A stretch of DNA of 55,378 nucleotides from Crocinitomicaceae bacterium. GTDB taxonomy: Bacteria > Bacteroidota > Bacteroidia > Flavobacteriales_D > Crocinitomicaceae. A program made the translations under genes and the position numbers. Positions 35,326-42,838 of this stretch are shown here, in pieces (the first letter of the stretch is position 1; every line of letters starts with the position of its first letter). The notes beneath the pieces are model-generated. The model ran no database searches. It was not told the origin of the DNA and saw nothing but the letters and a program-made list of their open reading frames with translations. The DNA is taken from NCBI GenBank assembly GCA_024643555.1, contig JAHEMQ010000002.1, forward strand, positions 1-55,378. The letters run 5' to 3'.

Positions 35326-36882
35326 TTAAAATGGATTATCGTCCGCACCACTCGTGTCAAATATGTCTGAGTCTTCCCCTTCATCCATTTTGCTTTTAAT
35401 GGTATAGGTGTTAAAATCTTGATTAAATTGGTTCAATCCTGGGCTATTTGTTCCGCCAGCAATGTCTAATTCTGGAACTTCATTCAAATTCTCAAAGCGG
35501 GCGTACTCGGGAACAAAACGCAATTGAACGGAATCTAAGGCTCCATTTCGGTGTTTCGCAATGATGATTTCACCAATTCCATGTAAAGAATTCCCGTCAC
35601 TATCTTGCGTTAAGTTATAGTATTCTGGACGGTAAATGAACGACACGATATCCGCATCTTGCTCAATGGCTCCTGACTCACGTAAATCCGACAACATCGG
35701 TTTTTTATCGCCTCCACGTGTTTCCACGGAACGACTCAACTGAGAAAGAGCAATAATCGGCACGTTCAGTTCTTTCGCAATTTCCTTAATGGAACGAGAG
35801 ATGGTTGAAATTTCTTGTTCGCGGTTTCCTCCACCTTTTCCATCCTTGGCGGACATCAGCTGCAAGTAATCGATGATGATGATGTCAATATTGTGTTGCG
35901 CTTTCAGGCGACGACATTTGGCACGAAAGTCAAAAATGCTAATTCCTGGCGTGTCGTCAATAAAAATAGGTGCAGTTGCTAATTTGGTAATGCGTGAGTG
36001 TAATTGTTGGAACTCATGTTCTTTCAAATCTCCCTTTCGCAATTTTTCAGCGGATAAACGCGATTCACTTGCAATGAGACGTTTGACCAATTGAACAGAA
36101 GACATCTCCAAGGAGAAAATCGCCACGCCCATGTTATAGTCAACCGCAGAATTTCTAGCCATGGAAAGGACAAATGCGGTTTTACCCATCCCCGGACGTG
36201 CGGCTAAAACGATCATATCTGAACGCTGCCATCCGGAAGTTAATTTGTCCAAGGCGTGGAATCCAGTTGGAACTCCGGAAACACCGTCCGTATTTTGTGA
36301 TGCTTTTTCGATTTCTTGTATCGCCTCACGCACCACTGATTGCATGGAACTCACTTGCTTACTCATGTTGTTTTCAGCAATTTGAAACAAATCGGATTCT
36401 GCGGCATTTAACAAATCGAAAACATCACGTGTGTCGTCATAGGAATCACGGATGATTTCACTACTCACACGAATTAATTCTCGTTTGATGAATTTTTCTG
36501 CAATGATGCGGGCGTGGTGCTGTATGTGAGCGGACGATGCCACGCGATTGGTTAAACTCGCAACATATGCTGCTCCTCCGGCTGCCTCCAATTCGCCGTT
36601 CTTTTGAAGGCGAGATGTAACGGTTACTAAGTCGATTGGATTCGTGGAGGCAAACAATTCATGAATGGCCTTGTAAATGAATTGATGTTTTGGATCATAA
36701 AAACTTTGCTGATTCAAAATGTCAATCGTATCATCAACTGCATTCTTTTCCAACATCATGGCACCGAGCACAACTTGCTCAATATCAACTGCCTGAGGCG
36801 GTATTCTACCCAGCTCATTGATGAGTTGTCCTTGTGTTTTTAAACGTGTAATTGGTTTTCGATTGTTTTCTGGGCTGTCCAT
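35326..36882 (-). CDS. dnaB: Replicative DNA helicase DnaB
   Basis: A 518-residue hexameric helicase that unwinds DNA at the replication fork. The N-terminal domain begins near residue 27 with P-P-Q-A-V-D-I-E-Q-V-V-L-G-A-M-M. The RecA-like C-terminal domain has Walker A A-R-P-G-M-G-K-T (228-235), F-S-L-E-M-S near 258, I-I-I-D-Y-L-Q-L-M near 342, and the L-S-D-L-R-E-S-G-A-I-E-Q-D-A-D motif near 400. The polar C-terminal tail of about 50 residues is usual. The start is supported by the promoter 4 nt upstream. It heads an operon with the AsnB-annotated gene. Confidence 0.97.
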   Translation of the reverse strand: MDSPENNRKPITRLKTQGQLINELGRIPPQAVDIEQVVLGAMMLEKNAVDDTIDILNQQSFYDPKHQFIYKAIHELFASTNPIDLVTVTSRLQKNGELEAAGGAAYVASLTNRVASSAHIQHHARIIAEKFIKRELIRVSSEIIRDSYDDTRDVFDLLNAAESDLFQIAENNMSKQVSSMQSVVREAIQEIEKASQNTDGVSGVPTGFHALDKLTSGWQRSDMIVLAARPGMGKTAFVLSMARNSAVDYNMGVAIFSLEMSSVQLVKRLIASESRLSAEKLRKGDLKEHEFQQLHSRITKLATAPIFIDDTPGISIFDFRAKCRRLKAQHNIDIIIIDYLQLMSAKDGKGGGNREQEISTISRSIKEIAKELNVPIIALSQLSRSVETRGGDKKPMLSDLRESGAIEQDADIVSFIYRPEYYNLTQDSDGNSLHGIGEIIIAKHRNGALDSVQLRFVPEYARFENLNEVPELDIAGGTNSPGLNQFNQDFNTYTIKSKMDEGEDSDIFDTSGADDNPF

Positions 36883-36886
36883 GTAA

Positions 36887-36917
36887 CAAATATACGGATT
36901 CGGTTTTCATCGTTCAA
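36887..36917 (-). promoter_or_regulatory. Promoter of dnaB, leaderless layout
   Basis: TTG at 36917-36915, a 20-nt spacer and TATATTTG at 36894-36887 (minus strand) make a strong promoter. Only 4 nt separate the -7 element from the ATG, so the transcript should begin at or next to the start codon. Confidence 0.75.
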
Positions 36918-36977
36918 TTCTCCGCTTGCTTTTCTTATGAAAAAGATGTCAAGGGCACTTATGAACAATTGTTGATA

Positions 36978-37622
36978 TCACTTTAATTCCAATAGTGCTT
37001 TTTTTGTCCCTATGTGAAGCGTGATGTAATCAAGTTCTTTCTTTGGACTTCGGGCGGGCGAATGGGAGCGACCATAAAAGATGATTTGTAAGTGTAATTT
37101 GTTCCATTTTTCTTTCGGGAATAAGACCTTTGCATCTTTTTCTGTTTGCTCTACGTTCTTTCCGTTTGTTAAGCCCCATCGAATCATCAAGCGATGAATG
37201 TGGGTGTCAACAGGAAAAGCAGGATGTCCAAACGCTTGTGACATAACAACGGATGCTGTTTTGTGTCCAACACCAGGCAATGCTTCGAGTGCTTCAAATG
37301 AATTCGGAACTTCACCACCATGCAGGTCAAGGATCATGTGTGATAAGGTCCAAATGGCATATGCTTTTTTTGGGGAGAGTCCACAAGGACGAATAATCGC
37401 TTGGATTTCCTCTATGGACAATTGAATCATTTCCTGCGGCGTTCTTGCTTTAGCAAATAGGAGCGGAGTGATTTTATTCACGCGTTCATCGGTACATTGC
37501 GCAGAAAGCAAAACAGCAATGAGTAAGGTGTACGCATCACTATGATCTAAGGGAATCGGAGTTTCTGGATACAATTTCTCCAATTCATTCATGACGTAAA
37601 TCGCCTTTTCTTTTTTTGTCAT
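36978..37622 (-). CDS. nth: Endonuclease III without its iron-sulfur cluster
   Basis: A base-excision-repair glycosylase and AP lyase that removes oxidised pyrimidines. The chosen start (37622) gives 214 residues, in step with E. coli numbering: the helix-hairpin-helix L-P-G-V-G-H-K-T-A carries the catalytic lysine (K121) and V-D-T-H-I the catalytic aspartate (D139). The usual C-terminal C-x6-C-x2-C-x5-C that holds the [4Fe-4S] cluster is absent: after Y-G-R the sequence reads S-H-S-P-A-R-S-P-K-K, with no cysteine to the end. It starts 1 nt after the DnaJ-like gene and ends the dnaX operon. Confidence 0.92.
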   Translation of the reverse strand: MTKKEKAIYVMNELEKLYPETPIPLDHSDAYTLLIAVLLSAQCTDERVNKITPLLFAKARTPQEMIQLSIEEIQAIIRPCGLSPKKAYAIWTLSHMILDLHGGEVPNSFEALEALPGVGHKTASVVMSQAFGHPAFPVDTHIHRLMIRWGLTNGKNVEQTEKDAKVLFPKEKWNKLHLQIIFYGRSHSPARSPKKELDYITLHIGTKKALLELK

Positions 37623-37623
37623 T

Positions 37624-38466
37624 TTAATAATATCCAAGTGTGAGTAAATGATACCATCGTCCTTCCGTCATCAAGAAGTATAAAAGTAAAATTCCTGAGC
37701 CATAGCGTGAAAAATAAGAGCCCATGATAAAAAAGGGATCGTTTTCTCGGTACCAAAAAAAGACCAATGGGATCAGAAAAAAGACGAAGAGAACGGCTTG
37801 CGCCCAATAAAAGCTAAAATGTATGGGGATGATTTGTTTCAAATCATGTGCATGAGAAACAACGTGAATGGATTGATGTAAAATGCGCGTTCTTTCAATG
37901 TCAATAAAAGGATTGGTGTCAAAATAACGATTGGAAAAGGCATTTAAGAAAAATCGATCACCAGCGGTCGTTTTTGCTAAGCTAACAAGCTGACTATTCA
38001 TGCTTTGATAAGTATCAGTCGAGTAACTTTCAATGACACCTTTCTCCAACCGATGAGGTAAAAACAGGTCAAAAACCAAGGCGATTAAAACGATGGAACA
38101 TGCGACAGAAATGAAGCGGTGAATCAAATGGCTGGTTCCTGTCCTCAATCGTGAATACAAGGCTTGAAGTTCTTGTTCCTCCTTCTGTTTTCTCGCTCTG
38201 AATTGTTCGGCGGCATGAGCGCGATAGGCGGCATATTCCTCCTCTAAACTGGTTTCAGGTTCAGGGATTTCTATTTCAGGAATAGTCGTATCTTGTATAA
38301 GGAATTCGTAAGCTTCTTGAATTTCTAGAAATCGTTTGTTGGATTTTTCATCTAAATTGACATCGGGATGAAACTTCTTTGCCAATGCTCGGTACTTTTT
38401 TCGAATTTCTTCTTCACTGGCACCGGGTTTTAGTCCGAACAATTTATAGCACTCGGATCCAGTCAT
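37624..38466 (-). CDS. DnaJ-domain membrane protein
   Basis: A 280-residue protein with an N-terminal J domain (about 4-68; C-Y-K-L-F-G-L, then the H-P-D motif near residue 34). J domains stimulate DnaK ATPase activity. Next comes a charged stretch of E, A, R and Q (about 75-115). Three membrane segments follow, about 117-140, 215-235 and 245-265. There is no G/F linker or zinc-finger domain, so it is not a standard DnaJ but a membrane-anchored J protein with an unknown client. It overlaps the menE-like gene by 23 nt. Confidence 0.85.
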   Translation of the reverse strand: MTGSECYKLFGLKPGASEEEIRKKYRALAKKFHPDVNLDEKSNKRFLEIQEAYEFLIQDTTIPEIEIPEPETSLEEEYAAYRAHAAEQFRARKQKEEQELQALYSRLRTGTSHLIHRFISVACSIVLIALVFDLFLPHRLEKGVIESYSTDTYQSMNSQLVSLAKTTAGDRFFLNAFSNRYFDTNPFIDIERTRILHQSIHVVSHAHDLKQIIPIHFSFYWAQAVLFVFFLIPLVFFWYRENDPFFIMGSYFSRYGSGILLLYFLMTEGRWYHLLTLGYY

Positions 38467-39454
38467 TTTGTAAAATATTTGCTTGCGTTTCTTTGCGTTT
38501 TATTTTCCCACTTTCGGTGTAAATGAAGGGCGTAAAAGCGACAAATTTTGGTATTTCGAAGTTGGCAACAAGCGTTGAAAACAGTGCTTTTGATAATTTC
38601 TGCTCCTTTTCGCAAATACATACTAGCGCTGCTCCCCAAGTTTCATCGGGAATTGATGAAACAAAAAATGGTCCAACTATAATTGGAGTGAAGGTTTGTT
38701 CCAATGATTCTGGATGTATTTTCTTGCCGCCAGAATTAATGACGAAATCAGTTCTTCCTAACCAGCGAAAATGGGTTTCGTCGATTAGCTCAATTTCATC
38801 GTTTGTTAAAATGGGGTCGGTCTGCAGGTCTGGATAATCGATGCACAAGCGATTTTCAACAGAACGAAAAGTAATTCCCGGCAATGCTTCGTAATTCGTT
38901 TCATCATTTATTCCAATTTCACGCAAGGCAACATGAGAAATGGTCTCGGTCATGCCAAAACTCTGGTAAGCGCGCATGCCTTGCTCACGTAACTGTTCGT
39001 TGACTTCTGTTGTTAGTTCAGCGCCACCAACAAGAATGTGTTTGATGTGTTTGAATACATGAAGTTGAGATTCCAAAGACTGCTTTACTTGGGCAGGAAC
39101 CATGGCCACGAAATCGATGTCAGTTGGTAGGTCACGAAGTGGATTTAATGACGCCTCGACAATGTAAATTGGATATTGGCCGACGATGGCACGAACCAAC
39201 ATCATTTTTCCGCCAATGGTGTCTGGTGAGAGGCAAAGTAAGGCTTTGGTGTTGGATTGAAGTTGAAAGAAGGAAATTGTTTTTCTCGCGGAAGTAATCA
39301 GTTGCTCTTTTGTAAAACGAATGGATTTTGGTTTTCCTGTTGAACCGGAAGTCTGGATAATCATATCCTCACTCAATTCCCAGGAACGACAAAAGGATTC
39401 GAGTTTTTCAAGCGTTTCTTCCTTGAGATTTATCGGATGAAAGAGCGGATGCAT
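38444..39454 (-). CDS. AMP-binding acyl-CoA ligase, MenE-like
   Basis: A 336-residue adenylate-forming enzyme, shorter than usual (about 450-500) but like the compact MenE proteins of Bacteroidota. The P-loop I-I-Q-T-S-G-S-T-G-K-P-K is near residue 33, the A5 motif Q-S-F-G-M-T-E-T near 169, and G-R-T-D-F-V-I-N-S-G-G-K-K near 230. O-succinylbenzoate-CoA ligase (menaquinone synthesis) is the most likely function, but no other men gene is near. It starts 2 nt after the tau reading frame of dnaX, in the same operon. Confidence 0.75.
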   Translation of the reverse strand: MHPLFHPINLKEETLEKLESFCRSWELSEDMIIQTSGSTGKPKSIRFTKEQLITSARKTISFFQLQSNTKALLCLSPDTIGGKMMLVRAIVGQYPIYIVEASLNPLRDLPTDIDFVAMVPAQVKQSLESQLHVFKHIKHILVGGAELTTEVNEQLREQGMRAYQSFGMTETISHVALREIGINDETNYEALPGITFRSVENRLCIDYPDLQTDPILTNDEIELIDETHFRWLGRTDFVINSGGKKIHPESLEQTFTPIIVGPFFVSSIPDETWGAALVCICEKEQKLSKALFSTLVANFEIPKFVAFTPFIYTESGKIKRKETQANILQNDWIRVL

Positions 39455-39456
39455 GA

Positions 39457-40080
39457 TTAATATTCAATGTCTAAATTGAACAAGTTTTTCAAGGTATGTA
39501 GATTGGGATTTTTTCGAGCTAAGGCATTGAATTTATCCTTGCCTGTCAAAAATTTTGTCTCAGTTTCTTGCTCCGTCGTCATGGATAGCTGTATCTCCAC
39601 ATGATGATTCTGCAAGTGCTTGCGCATAAACTGTGTGAATCCGTATAATTCAGCCTGAATGTAATCCATTTGCACCTGGTTGTCTACTACTAATCCAAGT
39701 TTTTCATCGCCAAGGAGGACAGGGTCCCTTTTGATCAAGGCATTGTAGAAAGTTTCCATTCCATTTTCCTTTACCTGATAGGCATATTGTTTCCAATACA
39801 TTTTCACATGTTCTATGCTAAACCCCTCTCTCGGTAAGTCTTCGATATTCACTTGTTCTTGTGACGCTTTTATTTTTTCAATGGATTCTTTGATGGAAAT
39901 ATGCTTGGTTTGTACAGTGCCTTGAGGAGTACTTAGAATTTTGGTTTCGACGGTGGGCGCATTCACGACTGAGGGTGCTACGGAAGTAGTTTTGTTGTTT
40001 TCAGAAGTGTTTTTGGATTTGCGTAAAGTTTGTGTTGGAAACGGTAGGATCTCAATCCGCTCCGTTAGTCCTTTTTTTTT
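39457..40080 (-). CDS. dnaX: DnaX tau C-terminal domain, reached by -1 frameshift
   Basis: This frame is open without a stop from the A10 tract to 39457 and continues dnaX in the -1 frame. Its C-terminus (D-K-F-N-A-L-A-R-K-N-P-N-L-H-T-L-K-N-L-F-N-L-D) is the typical end of Bacteroidota DnaX tau. The first ATG in frame is only at 39966, in the middle of the linker, so an independent gene is unlikely. Shifted at AAAAAAG, the full product would be 574 residues, the normal tau length. In E. coli tau holds the DnaB and polymerase alpha contacts in its last two domains. The shift may be programmed or a tract-length error. Confidence 0.85.
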   Translation of the reverse strand, partial: KKKGLTERIEILPFPTQTLRKSKNTSENNKTTSVAPSVVNAPTVETKILSTPQGTVQTKHISIKESIEKIKASQEQVNIEDLPREGFSIEHVKMYWKQYAYQVKENGMETFYNALIKRDPVLLGDEKLGLVVDNQVQMDYIQAELYGFTQFMRKHLQNHHVEIQLSMTTEQETETKFLTGKDKFNALARKNPNLHTLKNLFNLDIEY

Positions 40081-40082
40081 TC
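40040..40082 (-). promoter_or_regulatory. dnaX frameshift signal: slippery A tract and stem-loop
   Basis: On the minus strand the codons read GAA AAA AAA AAG GAC TAA (40082-40065), so the heptamer A AAA AAG used in E. coli dnaX is in the correct phase. Four nucleotides after it, a nested hairpin begins: AACGG (40066-40062) pairs with CCGTT (40044-40040), and inside it GGAT (40058-40055) pairs with ATCC (40050-40047) around TGAG. No Shine-Dalgarno-like enhancer is seen upstream. Confidence 0.7.
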
Positions 40083-41180
40083 GGACTCTTGTTTCAAGGA
40101 ACAGAGTTGCATGAGCGCTACTTCGATGAGTAGGCGTTGATTTTTGGATGATTTGTAATCGACATCAGTTTTGCTAAGGATACTCAAACCACGCATGATG
40201 CGTTGCGTGTCAATTTCTTTGGCTTGCTCGACAAAGCGTTGACGAACCGTATCAGGAACTTCCAATAAATTCGACGTGCGAGGATCTTTACAAACCAATA
40301 AGTTTCGTAAATGTTCCGCAAGTCCAACTACAAAATGATGTCCATCAAAACCTTTTTCAAAAATGTCATTTAATATCAACAGGGCAGAGGAGATGTCCTC
40401 TTTTTCCGCAGCCTCCATGACTTTGAAATAATATTCGTAATCGAGGATATTTAAATTCTCGAGTACATCCTTATAGGTTAATGTCGTGCCGGCAAACGTG
40501 ACAATCTGATCAAAAATGGACAAAGCATCACGCAAAGCTCCATCCGCTTTCATCGCAATTTGATGCAAGGCCTCCGGGTCGGCAGAAACGCCTTCTTTTG
40601 TTGCAATTTGTGCCAAGTGATCAGCGATATCTTTGACACGAATACGGCTGAAGTCAAAAATCTGGCAACGGGATAAAATCGTTGGAATGATCTTGTGCTT
40701 TTCCGTCGTTGCGAGAATGAAAATCGCGTGTTTCGGGGGTTCTTCTAAGGTCTTCAAGAAAGCGTTAAAAGCACTAGTAGACAACATATGAACCTCATCG
40801 ATGATGTACACTTTGTGCGTGCCTAACTGCGGTGCAATGCGTACTTGATCAATTAAATTTCGAATGTCATCCACCGAGTTATTCGATGCGGCATCCAATT
40901 CGTAAATGTTCAAGGAATTACCGGTGTGAAAGGATAAACAAGAATCACACTGGTCACACGCTTCCATTTGCTCCGTTCGATTAAAACAGTTAATGGTCTT
41001 CGCTAGGATTCGAGCAGTTGTAGTTTTTCCCACTCCACGTGAACCACAAAATAAAAAGGCTTGGGCTAGATGCTCGCTTTTAATCGCGTTTTTGAGTGTA
41101 TTGGTAATGGAGTTTTGCCCCACCACCGTATCAAAGGTCTGTGGACGATATTTGCGGGCCGAAACAACAAATTCACTCAT
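40065..41180 (-). CDS. dnaX: DNA polymerase III subunit gamma (zero-frame product of dnaX)
   Basis: A 371-residue clamp-loader ATPase. Walker A is G-S-R-G-V-G-K-T (46-53), zinc cysteines are C65, C75, C78, C81, Walker B is D-E-V-H (128-131), and the arginine finger lies in L-S-R-C near 168. Domains I to III are complete, and the frame stops two codons after the slippery tract, just as gamma does in E. coli. It loads the sliding clamp at the replication fork. The start is fixed by the promoter 4 nt upstream. It heads the operon dnaX-menE-like-dnaJ-like-nth. Confidence 0.96.
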   Translation of the reverse strand: MSEFVVSARKYRPQTFDTVVGQNSITNTLKNAIKSEHLAQAFLFCGSRGVGKTTTARILAKTINCFNRTEQMEACDQCDSCLSFHTGNSLNIYELDAASNNSVDDIRNLIDQVRIAPQLGTHKVYIIDEVHMLSTSAFNAFLKTLEEPPKHAIFILATTEKHKIIPTILSRCQIFDFSRIRVKDIADHLAQIATKEGVSADPEALHQIAMKADGALRDALSIFDQIVTFAGTTLTYKDVLENLNILDYEYYFKVMEAAEKEDISSALLILNDIFEKGFDGHHFVVGLAEHLRNLLVCKDPRTSNLLEVPDTVRQRFVEQAKEIDTQRIMRGLSILSKTDVDYKSSKNQRLLIEVALMQLCSLKQESEKKKD

Positions 41181-41184
41181 TGTA

Positions 41185-41214
41185 CAAATATACCGTTTAA
41201 ATTCTAATTGTCAA
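41185..41214 (-). promoter_or_regulatory. Promoter of dnaX, leaderless layout
   Basis: TTG at 41214-41212, a 19-nt spacer, and TATATTTG at 41192-41185 on the minus strand. The ATG follows after 4 nt (TACA), the same arrangement as at dnaB. Confidence 0.78.
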
Positions 41215-42773
41215 TGCTTGACAAGTGGATATTGATATCGTTTTTCTGGAGAAATAATCAATAAATGATAGCTTCCTTTCGCTAAGTTCTGAAAGGATAA
41301 TTTTTCCTCTTCAATTTTTCCTTGTTGCACCGTTGTTCCTTCTTTTGAAAGGATGTAATAATCGAATCCAAGGTATTTAGAGGGTAAAATAAGGTCTTCT
41401 GTCACTGGATTTGGATACATGCGCACGTCTGAAACGGGAAGCTCTGTGGTATGGTTGGTAACATCGTATATTCCCCTTTTTGTAAAATAAATTTTTAAAC
41501 TTCCCGTACGAACATCTCCCCAAATGACATTTAAGGTGTCATTTGCTATGATAACGTGCATAAAGTCATTTCCAGAATCTTCTAAAATGGCTTGGTGATT
41601 GACTTGTTGATCGCTTACGGAAAAATCGTTCATCCAGATTCCTGTGCTTTGCTTACGGACTGTGCAATAAATTTCACTTGCTTCGGAATAACCTGTTCCG
41701 CTTGCATTTCTACGATCTCTCCAACACACAGCTAAATCACCATTCATGGCGTAGTCTGCCCAAACTAAATCTTGAATTTTACCATTTCCTGTTGGATCTT
41801 GGTTGATGCGAAACGGACTCGACCAACTGAGTCCATTATTTGTGGTTTCGATAAAGGCAATGTCTGTTTCTCCAAAAATATCGGTCAAAAAGAAATAACT
41901 CAACTGATTAGCATTGTTCGGATGCGCAAACAAAAGTGGCCCAGATTTGACCAAGTTATTGGTCGTTCCATATCCTTGTCCTTGATAGGCGACATCGTAG
42001 CTCATTGTTTGACCTTGATTGTTCGATTGTGCTCGAATGAGCCTAGGCAACAAACTTTGACTCGGCAAGTAACTGGGATAAAGTGCTGTGAATCGTCCAT
42101 CTGCGGTAACAGCTGGTGAAGCCATTGGTTGCGGAATACTGGATCCGGCTAAAAATCCTACAGCATCCAACAAGTCGGAGTGAAAGCTTTGTCCACCGTC
42201 GGTGCTGACGGATAGATAAGGATGGTAAGGTGGAGTCACTAATGTTGGTTGATTGGCATTCACGTTCGTAACGTAAATCGTCCCGCTGTTTGGTCCTGTC
42301 GTTTGGTCGATGCTCATCCATGGACGGTCGATGCACGCTTGATTTGGACAGCTACTAATGGACAAGACTTCGACAGGATTCCCCCAATTATTTCCACCGT
42401 CAACGGATTTTCGAACAAGTACTTTTCCTCCCGTGAAATTCACATTGTCGTAATCGATGTAACACATGAACACGGAACCATTTGCATCATACCCAAGCGA
42501 TACGTCTGCACTGGAATACGTTGGAACAATATGTGCTTGCCATATCGGTGTTGACCAGGTACTTCCGCCGTCGTTTGAGACGGAACTTTTAATGGTGACT
42601 TTATTGTTGAATTGTATGCCCATCCATGCAGCGACGAGGTGTTGTGTATTGTTGGGGTCCATGCACAAATAGGGTTCTCCTTCGAAGATGTTTCCTTCGG
42701 ACACCAATTCGTTTTGAGCGTGCAAAGCGAAACAAAAACAACAAAGAAAAAATGACAGTATCCAGTTTTTCAT
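41211..42773 (-). CDS. T9SS-secreted BNR/sialidase-like propeller protein
   Basis: A protein of 520 residues from ATG 42773, which opens the signal peptide (to L-H-A-Q); the in-frame ATG at 42821 would add 16 residues and overlap a terminator. The body is a sialidase-type beta-propeller with Asp-box/BNR units of the form S-x-D-G-G-x-x-W (S-N-D-G-G-S-T-W, S-V-D-G-G-N-N-W, S-T-D-G-G-Q-S-F, T-T-N-N-G-L-S-W). The sialidase arginine triad was not identified, so glycosidase activity is uncertain. A type A sorting domain follows (M-Y-P-N-P-V-T-E). Its 3' end lies within the dnaX promoter region. Confidence 0.8.
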   Translation of the reverse strand: MKNWILSFFLCCFCFALHAQNELVSEGNIFEGEPYLCMDPNNTQHLVAAWMGIQFNNKVTIKSSVSNDGGSTWSTPIWQAHIVPTYSSADVSLGYDANGSVFMCYIDYDNVNFTGGKVLVRKSVDGGNNWGNPVEVLSISSCPNQACIDRPWMSIDQTTGPNSGTIYVTNVNANQPTLVTPPYHPYLSVSTDGGQSFHSDLLDAVGFLAGSSIPQPMASPAVTADGRFTALYPSYLPSQSLLPRLIRAQSNNQGQTMSYDVAYQGQGYGTTNNLVKSGPLLFAHPNNANQLSYFFLTDIFGETDIAFIETTNNGLSWSSPFRINQDPTGNGKIQDLVWADYAMNGDLAVCWRDRRNASGTGYSEASEIYCTVRKQSTGIWMNDFSVSDQQVNHQAILEDSGNDFMHVIIANDTLNVIWGDVRTGSLKIYFTKRGIYDVTNHTTELPVSDVRMYPNPVTEDLILPSKYLGFDYYILSKEGTTVQQGKIEEEKLSFQNLAKGSYHLLIISPEKRYQYPLVKH

Positions 42774-42784
42774 GAAGTTAAAGT

Positions 42785-42818
42785 TAAAAAGAAAAGCCAT
42801 CCGAAGGGGATGGCTTTT
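42785..42818 (-). terminator. Intrinsic terminator of the M16 peptidase pair
   Basis: An 11-bp stem (AAAAGCCATCC at 42792-42802, GGATGGCTTTT at 42808-42818) with a 5-nt loop, followed on the minus strand by a T-rich stretch. It lies about 20 nt after the M16 operon. Confidence 0.85.
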
Positions 42819-42838
42819 CAAAAAAAATCGAGTGAATT

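Noticed and set aside
39457-39966. Independent 169-residue gene starting at ATG 39966
   Set aside because: The frame is open upstream to the dnaX slippery tract and the end matches the tau C-terminus, so it is the frameshifted part of dnaX.
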